NCBI GenBank assembly: GCA_913049555.1
Contig: CAJWYM010000026.1
Coordinates: 1 to 42,241, forward strand
Direction of reading: 5' to 3'
DNA length: 42,241 nucleotides
Source: an uncultured Opitutia bacterium
GTDB lineage: Bacteria; Verrucomicrobiota; Verrucomicrobiia; Opitutales; CAJWYM01
The translations under genes and the position numbers were made by a program. Position 1 is the first letter of the stretch, and each line of letters opens with the position of its first letter. A model generated the notes under the pieces. That model was given only the letters and a program-made list of their open reading frames with translations. It did no database searches and was not told the origin of the DNA. Of the stretch, positions 7,557-17,095 are shown in pieces.

Positions 7557-8285
7557 ATGCATAGAGAATATCACAAATGGCATAGTTGGCGATTAAGTCG
7601 CGACGTTGAATTATTAGTTTTTGGACACGCAGGAGCAAAAGTTTTGGTGTTTCCAACTAGAGATGGAGACTTTCAAGAATACGAGAACATGAGAATGCCA
7701 GAAGTTCTAAGAATGAAAATTGAAGCGGGGCAAATGCAACTCTATTGCTTAGATTACAGAGCAGGTGAAACTTTTTATTGTTGGTGGGCTGAGCCTGAAG
7801 GAAGAATGCACCGACATTGGCAGTACGAAGAATATATTTTGAATGAAGTTTTTCCATTCATGAATGAAAAAAATGACCATGATTGTGTCCTTGCCCATGG
7901 CTGCAGTTTCGGTGCATTTTTAGCCGCTAATATTGCTTTTCGTCACCCTCATTTATTTAAGAAGTTAGCCGCTTTTTCAGGACGATATGACCTCACTGAG
8001 GGCGTTGAAGTTTTTGGGGATCTTTTGGGGGGATTTTATAATGAGAATGTCTACTACAATATGCCGACGCATTTTCTGTCCAATTTAGACTGTAAGAAAC
8101 GTCTTCAACATTTACGAGAAATGGATATTGTATTCGTAATCGGGAATGAAGACCCTTTCAAAGGAAATAACGAGTATTTAAGCTCGATCCTAAACCAGAA
8201 AGGAATTTCTCATGACTTACATTTTTGGGACCATCGGGCCCACAGCGGCTATTACTGGCGAAGAATGGCGCCTTTGTATTTATAA
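7557..8285 (+). CDS. Esterase-like alpha/beta hydrolase
   Basis: This 242-residue protein resembles the putative-esterase group (esterase D / PHB-depolymerase-like). A conserved HREYHKWHSWRL start is followed by VLVFPTRDGDFQEYENM near 29-45. The nucleophile elbow HGCSFGA puts Ser117 in place, and ANIAFRHPHLFKKLAAFSGRYD is typical of this group. NEDP (197-200) and WDHRAHSG (224-231) supply the likely Asp and His. No export signal is visible. It lies downstream of the AXE1-like gene and may be expressed with it, giving two neighbouring hydrolases that may act on related small esters. No substrate can be assigned. Confidence 0.82.
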   Translation: MHREYHKWHSWRLSRDVELLVFGHAGAKVLVFPTRDGDFQEYENMRMPEVLRMKIEAGQMQLYCLDYRAGETFYCWWAEPEGRMHRHWQYEEYILNEVFPFMNEKNDHDCVLAHGCSFGAFLAANIAFRHPHLFKKLAAFSGRYDLTEGVEVFGDLLGGFYNENVYYNMPTHFLSNLDCKKRLQHLREMDIVFVIGNEDPFKGNNEYLSSILNQKGISHDLHFWDHRAHSGYYWRRMAPLYL

Positions 8286-8304
8286 ACTAATTTTTTCAGG
8301 GAAG

Positions 8305-8394
8305 TGGCGGATGGTGAGGGATTCGAACCCCCGGAACCATCTCTGGCTCAACGGTTTTCAAGACCGCCGCATTCGTCCACTCTGCCAACCATCC
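8305..8394 (-). tRNA. tRNA-Ser (anticodon UGA), CCA encoded
   Basis: Read on the minus strand, GGATGGT (from 8394) pairs with ACCATCC (8315 to 8309). Discriminator G and an encoded CCA end at 8305. The anticodon stem-loop GGTCTTGAAAACC shows TGA. The long variable arm (TTGAGCC...GGTTCC) and the GGTTCGAATCC T-arm identify serine. At about 90 nt the length fits a class II tRNA. It decodes UCA and other UCN codons. Confidence 0.97.
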
Positions 8395-8880
8395 GTTTGT
8401 CTTGTGGATAAGATTTAGAAAGTAGGCAATTAGCACTTTGATGTCAAGTTCCTTGTCTTAATTTTAAATCATAAGAAAAACTCGAAAAAGAGAATTAAAA
8501 TGAAGGAGGATTGAACTTGAATTCTTCACTAGAACCTTGATATCAAGCTTCAAAGATTCGGCTGCCATGATAGGAGAAAACCTTTGCGGAACCAAAAGGT
8601 CTCTTTTCAGGGTTTAATAACTCATATCGCTCTAATGTCTTTTTCTTGAATCCATATGAAAATGTGGAAATTGAAAGAATTGTAATACTCAATTTACCGA
8701 CGATCTAAATCAATAGATCTTCAAGCAGAAAGCTCTATTTTGGAGTAAGCGCATTCTTACCTTAAATTAGAGTGTATCCGAACGCCTTTTAACTCAAAAG
8801 TAATTTGTTTGATTGCTATTTCTAAATGCTTTCATCGAGGGGAAAGAATATCTAAATAAGACCTCTCAAAAGCTTTTAAA
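8395..8880. other. Intergenic region between tRNA-Ser and the RNase E/G gene
   Basis: Apart from the tRNA-Ser promoter near its left end, I see no gene, clear repeat or strong terminator in these 486 bases. Short open frames on both strands are broken by stops and look like no known protein. It contains the 3' flank of the RNase E/G gene. Confidence 0.5.
8419..8447 (-). promoter_or_regulatory. Sigma70-type promoter for tRNA-Ser
   Basis: On the minus strand, a perfect TTGACA box (8447-8442) is separated by 17 bases from TACTTT (8424-8419). Transcription would start about 15-20 bases before the tRNA. Confidence 0.7.
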
Positions 8881-10626
8881 TCAAACAATCTCCTTTCCAG
8901 TATGAAAGTCGATGATTTTAAAGTTTTCTACGTGGTAGTTAGGATCGGAACGGAAAGACATCTGAACATTGTAGGTTTCTTCTATTTCAAGAAGAAGGGC
9001 TTCGTCTTCTTTGCGCAGTCTTTCTAAAACTACAGGGTGAAGGAGGACTTTAACATACAATTCACTTTTGCTTCTGTCTTTTGCAATGTGATGCCTGCAA
9101 ACACTGACTAGTTTTCTCTGAATCTCAACACTGATGGTTCGAGCTGATTTCACACTACCACTGCCATAGCAATAGGGACACATATCATACATACCGCTTG
9201 TGTTTGATTCCTGGTGTCGTTGCCGAGTCATTTGAAGAATGCCAAGTTGAGAGATTGGGAGGACATGGGACTTTGCTTTGTCCTTGGACATTTCATCTCT
9301 CATGATGCGAAGGATTGTATTTCTATCCTTCTTGTTTTTCATATCAATAAAATCAATAATTATCAGTCCGCCCATATTTCTTAAACGGATTTGACGTGCG
9401 GCTTCATGCGCCGCTTCAATATTGGCGTTGACTATAAAGTTTTTTGCATCTTTTGCAGCCCCTTTGTGTCCCCCTGTATTTACATCAATAGCAACCAAAG
9501 CTTCTGTTTCTTCAATCACAATCTCCCCACCTGATGGCAAGGGAACTTTTCTCATGAAGGTTTGCTGGATTTGACGCTCAATGTTGAAACGTTCAAAAAT
9601 GGGGATGTTTTCGTCGAAATGAACAATTTTGGAACGAGATCGGGTGGATATTTGAGATACGGTGTCTATGACATCTTGGTAACTGCCCTTGTCATCCACA
9701 AGGACGCGATCGATATCTTCAGTAAGAAAATCTCTAACAGTTAATCCTAAAATATCCGGTTCCCTGTAAACCATTTGAGGTTTCTCTGTTTGCTGAATAT
9801 TTTCTTGAATCTGATTCCACTCTTTCAACAACATGTGCAAATCACGAATAAAGTATCTCAATCTTTTTCCCTCTCCAGCTGTCCTGACAATCAGACCCAT
9901 TCCTTCTGGAAGGGTCAATTTACTGATAATTTTTTTAAGACGGCTTCTTTCTTTTCGGTCTTCTATTTTTCTAGAAATACCGCATTGGCCAGCATAGGGC
10001 ATTAGAACTAAAAATCGTCCTGGAAGGGCAATATTAGTGGTTGTGCGAGGGCCTTTACTTCCTATTTGAGCTTTGGTTATTTGAACCACTATATCCGTTC
10101 CTATTGGATAGCGGCTTGGGATTTCTTTGATTGTTATTTTGTCGCGATTTTGTTGCTCTTTGGTTTTGTTATCTCGAACAATCTCAATACCACTGTCATT
10201 CGCAGCGGGTAAAATATCCCAGTAATGCAAAAAAGCATTTTTGGGTTGTCCAATGTCAACAAAAGCTGCTTTTAACCCGGGTTCTAAGTTTTGAATTTTA
10301 CCTTTAAAGATCGCTCCAACCATCGATTGTTGCTCCACTCGTTCGACCTCAAATTTTTCAAGAACTCCATCTACCAGTAGAGCCACCCTTTTCTCAAGGG
10401 GTTCAGAATTGATAATTAATTCTTTAAACTTTGATTTTTCTTTCTTGAAGACAGCGACAATCTTTTGCAAGAGCGGCTTTTTTTTGGCTCTCTTATTCGA
10501 TTGGTTTTTGAGCTTTTTTTTATCAATGACTTTTGCCATTTTATCAGATGGAGGAGTCTGCATCTCCTCAGAGTATTCATTAAATGTTTCAGTTATTTCT
10601 GATTCTGCTTCTGTTTTATCTTGCAT
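8881..10626 (-). CDS. RNase E/G family ribonuclease
   Basis: This is an endoribonuclease of the Rne/Rng family, used in mRNA decay and in rRNA/tRNA maturation. Residues 1-75 form a charged, lysine-rich extension. The S1-like RNA-binding domain begins near 78 ([18 protein letters not shown], then [20 protein letters not shown]) and is interrupted by an insert. The catalytic part has [10 protein letters not shown] (Asp381) and IIIDFIDM (Asp425 and Asp428), which hold the Mg2+ ligands. The Zn-link Cys pair is in MCPYCYGSG (Cys483, Cys486). The 581 residues lack the long disordered C-terminal half of E. coli RNase E, so it is closer to RNase G or a short RNase E. It follows the rodA-like gene on the same strand; rodA next to an RNase G gene is seen in other bacteria. 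The ATG at Met30 is an alternative start. Confidence 0.93.
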   Translation of the reverse strand: MQDKTEAESEITETFNEYSEEMQTPPSDKMAKVIDKKKLKNQSNKRAKKKPLLQKIVAVFKKEKSKFKELIINSEPLEKRVALLVDGVLEKFEVERVEQQSMVGAIFKGKIQNLEPGLKAAFVDIGQPKNAFLHYWDILPAANDSGIEIVRDNKTKEQQNRDKITIKEIPSRYPIGTDIVVQITKAQIGSKGPRTTTNIALPGRFLVLMPYAGQCGISRKIEDRKERSRLKKIISKLTLPEGMGLIVRTAGEGKRLRYFIRDLHMLLKEWNQIQENIQQTEKPQMVYREPDILGLTVRDFLTEDIDRVLVDDKGSYQDVIDTVSQISTRSRSKIVHFDENIPIFERFNIERQIQQTFMRKVPLPSGGEIVIEETEALVAIDVNTGGHKGAAKDAKNFIVNANIEAAHEAARQIRLRNMGGLIIIDFIDMKNKKDRNTILRIMRDEMSKDKAKSHVLPISQLGILQMTRQRHQESNTSGMYDMCPYCYGSGSVKSARTISVEIQRKLVSVCRHHIAKDRSKSELYVKVLLHPVVLERLRKEDEALLLEIEETYNVQMSFRSDPNYHVENFKIIDFHTGKEIV

Positions 10627-10719
10627 GGTGCATATCTCTCTTTTGTTAGTCGATTGCCGACTTCTTGTTGCACCGGAGCATCTTTTGTGGAAAAAATTGT
10701 TAGTCTATCAGTCATAATA

Positions 10720-11952
10720 TTATGAGTAGTCTCTTCGGTAGCGATATACGCTTTGAACCAAACCTTGGAGAATAAAACAACTGAGAACAAAAGAGCCGCC
10801 GTAACTTAAGAAGGGCAATGGTAATCCTGTAATTGGCATTATGCCAATTGTCATACCTATGTTTATAAAAATGTGAATTATGAAAATGACACTGACTCCA
10901 ACAGCGATCAAAACCCCAAATCGATCCCTTGCTTGACCAGCAATACGAATAGAATTGAGTAATAGAATCGTGTAGATACAGACAATAAAAACGCTCCCAA
11001 TAAATCCAGATTCCTCTGCAATTACCGGAAAAATAAAGTCATTGTGGGCAACTGCAGGGGGTAAATAACCAAGAGTTGCTTGTGTTCCATCTGTTAAACC
11101 TTTTCCAGTTAAACCTCCGGATCCAACAGCAATCAGTGACTGATTTAAATTCCAACTCACACCAATTCCCCTAGGGTCTACAAGCTTGGGTGCGACGAAT
11201 GCTAAAATACGGTTTCTTTGATAATCTTTCATCGGCAACCATGATTGAACCTGATAACCACCATTGTTTTCACGGGGTGCCAAATCATTCTCCACTAGGT
11301 AATTTTGATATTTGAATAAATCAACTGTAACTAGAACCAATAGTAGTGTAAATACAGCAAAAACCGTTGCGAAAAAACGCTTTGGGACTTTGGCAACATA
11401 TAGTAGAGCAAACATCATAGGTGGAAAGATTAGGGTTGATCCTAAGTCCGGTTGAGAAAAAATCAATAATATAGGTACACAGAATGTGATTCCTACCTTT
11501 GCAATAATTCGCCAGGAATCTTTAAGGTTTGTTATCTCAGAACGGGCGAGAATTGAGGATCCAAGAATAAGGGTTCCAATTTTTGATACCTCAGTGGGCT
11601 GAAATTTAAAAACTTTTAAGTCTATCCATCTTTTGGATCCTGAAATAGTATCTCCAAAAAAATGAACCATAATTAGCAAAAAAATCGCTCCTAAAAATAG
11701 AAAGTGAGCATTTTCCATTAGAAGCTTATAGTTGATAGAGGAGATACCAATGTAGAGGCAAGTTCCAATAAAAATCCATACCGCTTGTTTCATCCAATGA
11801 CTTCCACCGGAATACAACTGAGCGGAATAAATAAAAGTTATGCTGGCTATGGACAACAATGCGATGCAAGCAGGAGCAATCCAGTCCACTTTAGGATGTT
11901 CTCCTCCGGAGAAAAACCTCACTGCTTTTAGACTGATTAATATCGCTTTCAA
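10720..11952 (-). CDS. rodA: RodA-type SEDS peptidoglycan glycosyltransferase (start uncertain)
   Basis: This is a multi-pass SEDS membrane protein that polymerises glycan strands during cell elongation, together with a class B PBP. After a short cytoplasmic start come about ten hydrophobic segments. The motifs are ISGSKRWIDL, FQPTEVSKIG, SQPDLGSTL, GSGGLTGKGLTDGTQ, PVIAEESGFIGS and GLPLPFLSYGGS. The order and the DGTQ-type loop fit RodA better than FtsW. The open frame runs back to 12144, but those codons overlap the glutaredoxin gene on the opposite strand and contain no good start. A TTG at 11952 (410 residues) or a GTG at 11922 (400 residues, just before the SGGEHPKVDW segment) is more plausible. 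It probably forms an operon with the RNase E/G gene downstream. Confidence 0.88.
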   Translation of the reverse strand: MKAILISLKAVRFFSGGEHPKVDWIAPACIALLSIASITFIYSAQLYSGGSHWMKQAVWIFIGTCLYIGISSINYKLLMENAHFLFLGAIFLLIMVHFFGDTISGSKRWIDLKVFKFQPTEVSKIGTLILGSSILARSEITNLKDSWRIIAKVGITFCVPILLIFSQPDLGSTLIFPPMMFALLYVAKVPKRFFATVFAVFTLLLVLVTVDLFKYQNYLVENDLAPRENNGGYQVQSWLPMKDYQRNRILAFVAPKLVDPRGIGVSWNLNQSLIAVGSGGLTGKGLTDGTQATLGYLPPAVAHNDFIFPVIAEESGFIGSVFIVCIYTILLLNSIRIAGQARDRFGVLIAVGVSVIFIIHIFINIGMTIGIMPITGLPLPFLSYGGSFVLSCFILQGLVQSVYRYRRDYS

Positions 11953-12037
11953 GAAGATAGAGTTTGCACTTTTTTGTAGAAATAATAAGATTGAGGTTTG
12001 ACAATCTGTTAGACAATTAAAAAGTACATTAAGTATT

Positions 12038-12379
12038 ATGAAAATCAAAGCATATTTAAAACCTACATGCGGATGGAGCCAAGGAGTCCGCGCAATAATG
12101 AATAAGCACGCTCTCGATTTCGAGGATATTGACATCATTAACAAACCCGAAAATTATGCAGAGATGGTAGAAAAATCAGGCCAACCTCTTTCCCCTTGTG
12201 TAGAAATTGATGGAGTTATGCTTGCGGATGTTAGTGGCGATGAAGTAGAAGAATATTTAACTAAGAACCAATTAGTTTCTTCATCGAACGAGGAAACAGA
12301 CGTTCCCACAAACAGCGCTTGCACGGATGAGGAACATGAAAAAATGAGGCAAGATAGTAAGAACGTTCGGTTTTTCTAA
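12038..12379 (+). CDS. Monothiol-type glutaredoxin-like protein
   Basis: The protein is a small thioredoxin-fold glutaredoxin. It starts MKIKAYLKPTCGWS, so the active site is CGWS with a single Cys11, which suggests thiol transfer or glutathione-dependent reduction rather than a dithiol mechanism. The cis-proline segment is GQPLSPCVEIDG, and MLADVSGDEVEEYL is the usual C-terminal helix region. A polar tail of about 30 residues holds one more cysteine. The gene diverges from rodA. A TTGACA hexamer lies at 11998-12003, but I see no well-spaced -10 box. A hairpin separates it from gltB. Confidence 0.87.
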   Translation: MKIKAYLKPTCGWSQGVRAIMNKHALDFEDIDIINKPENYAEMVEKSGQPLSPCVEIDGVMLADVSGDEVEEYLTKNQLVSSSNEETDVPTNSACTDEEHEKMRQDSKNVRFF

Positions 12380-12410
12380 AATTATTTCATCCAATCTTCG
12401 GAATACCGTC

Positions 12411-12441
12411 GAGGCGACTGTCTCTTATGAGCAGTCGCTTC
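12411..12441 (+). promoter_or_regulatory. Strong hairpin between the glutaredoxin gene and gltB
   Basis: A 10-bp stem (GAGGCGACTG with CAGTCGCTTC, one G-T pair) with an 11-base loop. No T-run follows directly. It lies 32 bases after the glutaredoxin stop and 47 bases before gltB, so it may be a weak terminator, an mRNA-stabilising stem or an operator for gltB. Confidence 0.5.
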
Positions 12442-12487
12442 AATTATCTTTAATTGGGAATTACCAACCCAAAACACATACATAGTT

Positions 12488-15400
12488 ATGATACAATCAC
12501 CATTATACAATCCTTTACAAGAGCACGACGCTTGTGGCGTTGGTTTGATTGCAAACATTAAAGGCGAAAAATCTCACAATATCCTTAAAGGAGCAATCGA
12601 GGGTCTCAAGAACCTAGCTCACAGGGGAGCTATTGATGCAGATGCTGTCACTGGAGATGGTGCTGGTATATTGACGCAAATACCTCATCAACTTTTTAGA
12701 AAATTTTTAGAGGAAAACGGTAAATCCTTATACAACGATACTGATTTGGGTGTTGGAATGTTATTCCTCCCACTCAACGACCCCTATGCACAGGCTCACG
12801 GAAAGCATATTGTAGAAGAAGCTGTGAAAGCGGAAGGTCTTAGTTTCTTAGCTTGGAGAGAGGTTCCCATTGACAATTCTTGCCTCGGTAAAAAGGCGGA
12901 GCTCAGTCGTCCTCTGATTGTTCAGGCACTGGTTGCTAAAGGTTCCGACATGTCTGACGATGAGTATGAACGAGCTCTTTTCTTGTCCATGCGTGCTTGC
13001 ACAAGAAGAGCTGGTTTGGAAAAATTGGAAGATTTTTACATTTGCAGTTTTTCATGCAGAACCATTACATACAAAGGATTATTCAATGCTCCACAGGTTA
13101 GGAAATTCTTCTTAGATATACGGAACCCTGAGTACATCACTGCATACGCAATTTTTCATCAGCGCTTTGCGACCAATACTTTTCCTGATTGGCAGAAAGC
13201 TCAACCGTACCGAATGATGGCTCACAATGGTGAGATCAATACGATTCGAGGGAATCGCAACTCTATGAAGGCTCGTGAATTTTCCGAGCATCATGGGGTC
13301 TGGGGGGATCGATACAAAGATTTGGCTCCGATGGTTCAAGAGGGGATGTCGGACTCTGCTAGTTTTGACAACAGTTTGCAGGTGATGTCTGTTTCAGGAA
13401 GATCCTGTATTGAAGGGGTTTCGATGATGATGCCTTCCGCATGGGAAAATGATTTTACTATTCCTGAAAATATAAGAGCTTTTCACCGTTACCAGTCGGT
13501 TGTTATGGAGCCATGGGATGGCCCAGCAGCAATTGCTTTTACAGATGGTAAAATTGTGGGTGCCTCTTTGGATCGCAATGGATTGAGACCTGCTCGGTAT
13601 AAAGTCTATGAAGACGATACTTTTATTTTAGCTTCTGAAGTGGGACTAGTTCGAAGTTGGAAGGCTCCCGTCATCGAAAGTGGTCGACTTGGTCCAGGCA
13701 AGATGTTGGCGATTGATTTTGAACAAAAGAAAATTATAAAAGACGACGAGGTAAAGCAGAAGCTTGCTTCTCAGAACGATTACCCAGGTTGGTGCGATCG
13801 AAATCTATTGCGTTTTGCAGACGAAAACACAGTGCTTGAGCCAGAATTCCAAAAGACAAGCTTTACGGATGATAAAATCGTTCAAAGTCGGATTGCATTT
13901 GGATACGATAAAGACGAGGAAGAGATCATTGTTAAACCAATGCTGGAAAATGGCTTAGAGGCTATCGGATCTATGGGGGAAGACACTCCGCTTGCAGTCA
14001 TGTCTCGTAAATCTCGATTGTTGTATACGTATTTTAAACAAATTTTTGCTCAAGTAACAAATCCTGCGATTGATTCCCTGCGTGAAAGACAAGTGATGTC
14101 AGTTCACATGCATTTGGGTGGAAGATTGGGTCTTTTTCAAGAATTTGGAACGGATAAAAAGTTCGTTACTTCAAGGACACCGATTATTGTCAAAAAAGAT
14201 TACGATGAATTGCAATCTATGGAATCATTTCTTGGGAAAGTAGTCGAGTTGGACGCTACCTTTCCCATTCAAAATGGACCCGAGGGTTTAGAAGAGGCAT
14301 TAAGAAACCTAGCGATAGAGGCTGTCAAACAGCAAGAAGTAAACAATGCACGTATTATTACGATTACTGATGAGAATTTGGGGGCAAATCGATGTCCCAT
14401 CCCAATGTTATTAGCTGTAGGTGCAGTGCATCAAGAATTGGTTCGTAAGGGCAAGAGAATGGATTGCGATATCATCGCTAAGTCTGGAGAAGCCAGAGAT
14501 GTCCATCAAATTGCATGCCTGCTTGGTTTTGGTGCAAACGTTGTTTATCCTTACTTTTTGTTTGAGCTCGCTTGTGACATGGTTGAAAAGGGAGTGTGTA
14601 AAGAGGGCCTCACCGCCGAAGATGCATTCAACAATTATCGACATGCAATTGAGAAGGGAATTCTTAAAATAATGGCTAAGATGGGAATCAGCACTTTATT
14701 TAGCTATCATTCTGCTCAGAATTTCGAAGCCGTTGGTTTGAGTAAGTCTGTGATCGATGATTGCTTCCCAGGAACTGCTAGTCCGATCGATGGGATCGGT
14801 TATCGTCACATAGCAGAGGAGTCTTTGGCTAGACATGAAAAAGCATTCAATGTGGAAGAGCCCAAAGTGGATTCTGATGGATTTTATAAAGTGGCCAAGA
14901 AAGGGGACGTTGAATTTAGGGCTTGGAATTCAAAAGTGATTTCAGGAATGAACAAATTTGTCCGCAGTGGGGGTGATATTGCAAAGTTTGAACCCTTTAA
15001 AGAGGCCAGCAACAACCATCAACCTGTAACGATTAAAGATTTACTTGCATTTAAATACTCTGAAAAAGAAATAGATCTCTGTGAAGTGGAGGCTATTGAG
15101 GACATTCGTTGTCGTTTTACAACAGCAGCCATGTCTATGGGTGCTCTTTCTCCTGAGGCACATGAGGCTCTGGCTATTGCAATGAATCGAATTGGAGGGA
15201 AGTCAAATTCTGGCGAGGGAGGGGAGGACCCCATCCGTTTCCGTCCTTACGAAAACGGTGATTTAGCTAACAGCGCGATCAAGCAAGTTGCATCGGGACG
15301 TTTTGGGGTCACTGCTGAGTACCTATCCAATGCTAAGGAAATTGAAATTAAGGTAGCTCAGGGAGCAAAGCCTGGAGAGGGTGGACAATTGCCGGGTCAT

Positions 15401-17020
15401 AAAGTTTCTCAAATGATTGCAACTCTTCGCTACAGTGTTCCAGGAGTTACTCTGATTTCCCCGCCTCCTCATCATGACATTTATTCAATTGAGGACTTGG
15501 CGCAGCTTATTTTTGATTTAAAGACGGTGAACCCACGTGCAAAAGTTTGTGTAAAGTTGGTTTCCGGATCTGGTATTGGAACGATTGCGGCTGGGGTCGC
15601 TAAGGCTTATGCGGATGTTATTTTAGTATCCGGTCATGATGGCGGAACGGGTGCCTCCCCAATTTCATCGGTGAAACATGCAGGATCCGCTTGGGAGATT
15701 GGATTGGCTGAGACGCATCAAGTGCTTATGATGAATGAATTGAGAAATCGAGTTGTTCTAAGAACTGATGGCGGCATGAAAACAGGTCGTGATATTGTAA
15801 TTGCCGCAATCTTAGGGGCTGAGGAGTTTAATTTTGGTACAGCAGCTTTGATTGCTGCTGGTTGTGCAATGTTTAGGGTGTGCCACTTGAACACATGCCC
15901 AGTGGGGGTAGCAACGCAGAGGGAAGACCTAAGAGCTAAATTCAGGGGAAAACCTGAGAACATCGTTAATTACTTCAATGCAGTCGCTGAGGATGTTCGT
16001 GGGATTTTGGCAAAGCTTGGAGTGAAGTCACTGAATGATATTATTGGTCGCACCGAGTATTTGAAGCAAATAGATGATCCGTTGAATCCAAAAACTAAAA
16101 CGATCAACCTTTCAGGTCTTTTACACAACCCAGACCCTACCTTCGAAAAAGACCGTTTTCACACCCGAGAGCGGAACGATCGATTTGGAAATGAGGGTTC
16201 ATTGGATGATGACATCTTACAAGACGCCATCGATACCATCACTCACAAGTCAACCCATTTCAATGGATCTTATAAGGTTAAAAGCACGAATAGAGATGTT
16301 GGAACTCGTGTTTCAGGAGAAATTGCTTATCTGCATGGAAATAAAGGGATGCAGCCGGGATATGTTAACTTAAACTTTAAAGGAACCGCTGGTCAGAGCT
16401 TTGGGACTTTCTTGGTTCAAGGCGTTCGTATGAGCCTCATTGGAGATGCCAATGATTATGTAGGCAAGGGTATGGCAGGCGGTGAAATAATTATCCGACC
16501 TTCTGACCAAGATAAGTTTGTTTGGAGTGAAAACATCTTGATTGGGAATACTTGTTTGTATGGTGCTACGGGAGGAGTTTTATTTGCAGCCGGTCAAGCA
16601 GGTGAGCGATTTGCAGTTCGAAATTCTGGAGGAACTGCGGTTGTTGAAGGCCTTGGAGATCATGGGAGTGAATACATGACAGGGGGCACGGTTGTTTGTC
16701 TCGGAGAAACAGGGGTTAATTTTGGTGCCGGGATGAGTGGCGGTATGGCTTTTATTTTTGACGAAGCAGATCATTTTGATCGCAAATACAATCCTGAAAT
16801 GATTTCGATCAGTCGACTGGATGAAAATGAAGATATCGAAAATCTAAGTAAGTTAATCCATCATCATGCGGAACTTACTAAAAGTCCAAAAGCTCAGGAT
16901 ATTTTGAAAAATTGGGATCAATCTCTTCAAAAGTTTTGGAAAGTGGCTCCAACTTCAGTTCCAGAGGGAGTTCCCACAACTTTAAAGCTGACGGATTCAG
17001 TAGTGGCTTTGACTGTCTGA
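12488..17020 (+). CDS. gltB: Glutamate synthase large (alpha) subunit
   Basis: GltB makes two glutamates from glutamine and 2-oxoglutarate, the main route of ammonium assimilation with glutamine synthetase. The 1510-residue length is standard. A 15-residue propeptide precedes the nucleophile Cys16 (HDACGVG) of the class II glutaminase domain (about 16-420). The central domain and the FMN-binding synthase barrel follow, with SGEGGEDP, PGEGGQLPG and SGHDGGTGASP. Cys1126, Cys1132 and Cys1137 (CX5CX4C) bind the 3Fe-4S cluster. The C-terminal GXGXG beta-helix contains repeated glycine motifs such as GNTCLYGATGG and GDHGSEYMTGG. All key residues are intact. No gltD small-subunit gene is adjacent, so the NADPH-oxidising partner must be elsewhere or the enzyme is ferredoxin-dependent. 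Confidence 0.97.
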   Translation: MIQSPLYNPLQEHDACGVGLIANIKGEKSHNILKGAIEGLKNLAHRGAIDADAVTGDGAGILTQIPHQLFRKFLEENGKSLYNDTDLGVGMLFLPLNDPYAQAHGKHIVEEAVKAEGLSFLAWREVPIDNSCLGKKAELSRPLIVQALVAKGSDMSDDEYERALFLSMRACTRRAGLEKLEDFYICSFSCRTITYKGLFNAPQVRKFFLDIRNPEYITAYAIFHQRFATNTFPDWQKAQPYRMMAHNGEINTIRGNRNSMKAREFSEHHGVWGDRYKDLAPMVQEGMSDSASFDNSLQVMSVSGRSCIEGVSMMMPSAWENDFTIPENIRAFHRYQSVVMEPWDGPAAIAFTDGKIVGASLDRNGLRPARYKVYEDDTFILASEVGLVRSWKAPVIESGRLGPGKMLAIDFEQKKIIKDDEVKQKLASQNDYPGWCDRNLLRFADENTVLEPEFQKTSFTDDKIVQSRIAFGYDKDEEEIIVKPMLENGLEAIGSMGEDTPLAVMSRKSRLLYTYFKQIFAQVTNPAIDSLRERQVMSVHMHLGGRLGLFQEFGTDKKFVTSRTPIIVKKDYDELQSMESFLGKVVELDATFPIQNGPEGLEEALRNLAIEAVKQQEVNNARIITITDENLGANRCPIPMLLAVGAVHQELVRKGKRMDCDIIAKSGEARDVHQIACLLGFGANVVYPYFLFELACDMVEKGVCKEGLTAEDAFNNYRHAIEKGILKIMAKMGISTLFSYHSAQNFEAVGLSKSVIDDCFPGTASPIDGIGYRHIAEESLARHEKAFNVEEPKVDSDGFYKVAKKGDVEFRAWNSKVISGMNKFVRSGGDIAKFEPFKEASNNHQPVTIKDLLAFKYSEKEIDLCEVEAIEDIRCRFTTAAMSMGALSPEAHEALAIAMNRIGGKSNSGEGGEDPIRFRPYENGDLANSAIKQVASGRFGVTAEYLSNAKEIEIKVAQGAKPGEGGQLPGHKVSQMIATLRYSVPGVTLISPPPHHDIYSIEDLAQLIFDLKTVNPRAKVCVKLVSGSGIGTIAAGVAKAYADVILVSGHDGGTGASPISSVKHAGSAWEIGLAETHQVLMMNELRNRVVLRTDGGMKTGRDIVIAAILGAEEFNFGTAALIAAGCAMFRVCHLNTCPVGVATQREDLRAKFRGKPENIVNYFNAVAEDVRGILAKLGVKSLNDIIGRTEYLKQIDDPLNPKTKTINLSGLLHNPDPTFEKDRFHTRERNDRFGNEGSLDDDILQDAIDTITHKSTHFNGSYKVKSTNRDVGTRVSGEIAYLHGNKGMQPGYVNLNFKGTAGQSFGTFLVQGVRMSLIGDANDYVGKGMAGGEIIIRPSDQDKFVWSENILIGNTCLYGATGGVLFAAGQAGERFAVRNSGGTAVVEGLGDHGSEYMTGGTVVCLGETGVNFGAGMSGGMAFIFDEADHFDRKYNPEMISISRLDENEDIENLSKLIHHHAELTKSPKAQDILKNWDQSLQKFWKVAPTSVPEGVPTTLKLTDSVVALTV

Positions 17021-17046
17021 GTTTAAAGAACGAAAAAACCTTCATG

Positions 17047-17079
17047 AAACCTGAATCCACCTGAGATTCAGGTTTTTTT
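17047..17079 (+). terminator. Rho-independent terminator after gltB
   Basis: An 11-bp perfect stem (AAACCTGAATC with GATTCAGGTTT), a 7-base loop and a T run. It lies 26 bases after the gltB stop and just before rlmH. Confidence 0.92.
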
Positions 17080-17095
17080 ACGTAAATTATTAAAA

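Noticed and set aside
8212-8418. Plus-strand frame across the tRNA-Ser gene
   Set aside because: It is the complement of the tRNA plus the end of the esterase gene; there is no sign of a protein.
10593-10715. 40-residue frame ([18 protein letters not shown]...) starting just after rodA and overlapping the RNase E/G start
   Set aside because: It fills the 93-bp gap and could be a small gene, but it has no recognised features, weak coding character and overlaps a firm gene, so I do not list it.
11953-12144. Long N-terminal extension of the rodA reading frame
   Set aside because: It overlaps the glutaredoxin gene on the other strand and does not resemble RodA; a TTG or GTG further in is more likely.
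15718-15963. Antisense frames inside gltB, uvrA and the RNase E/G gene
   Set aside because: They mirror the strongly coding opposite strand and show no protein motifs.
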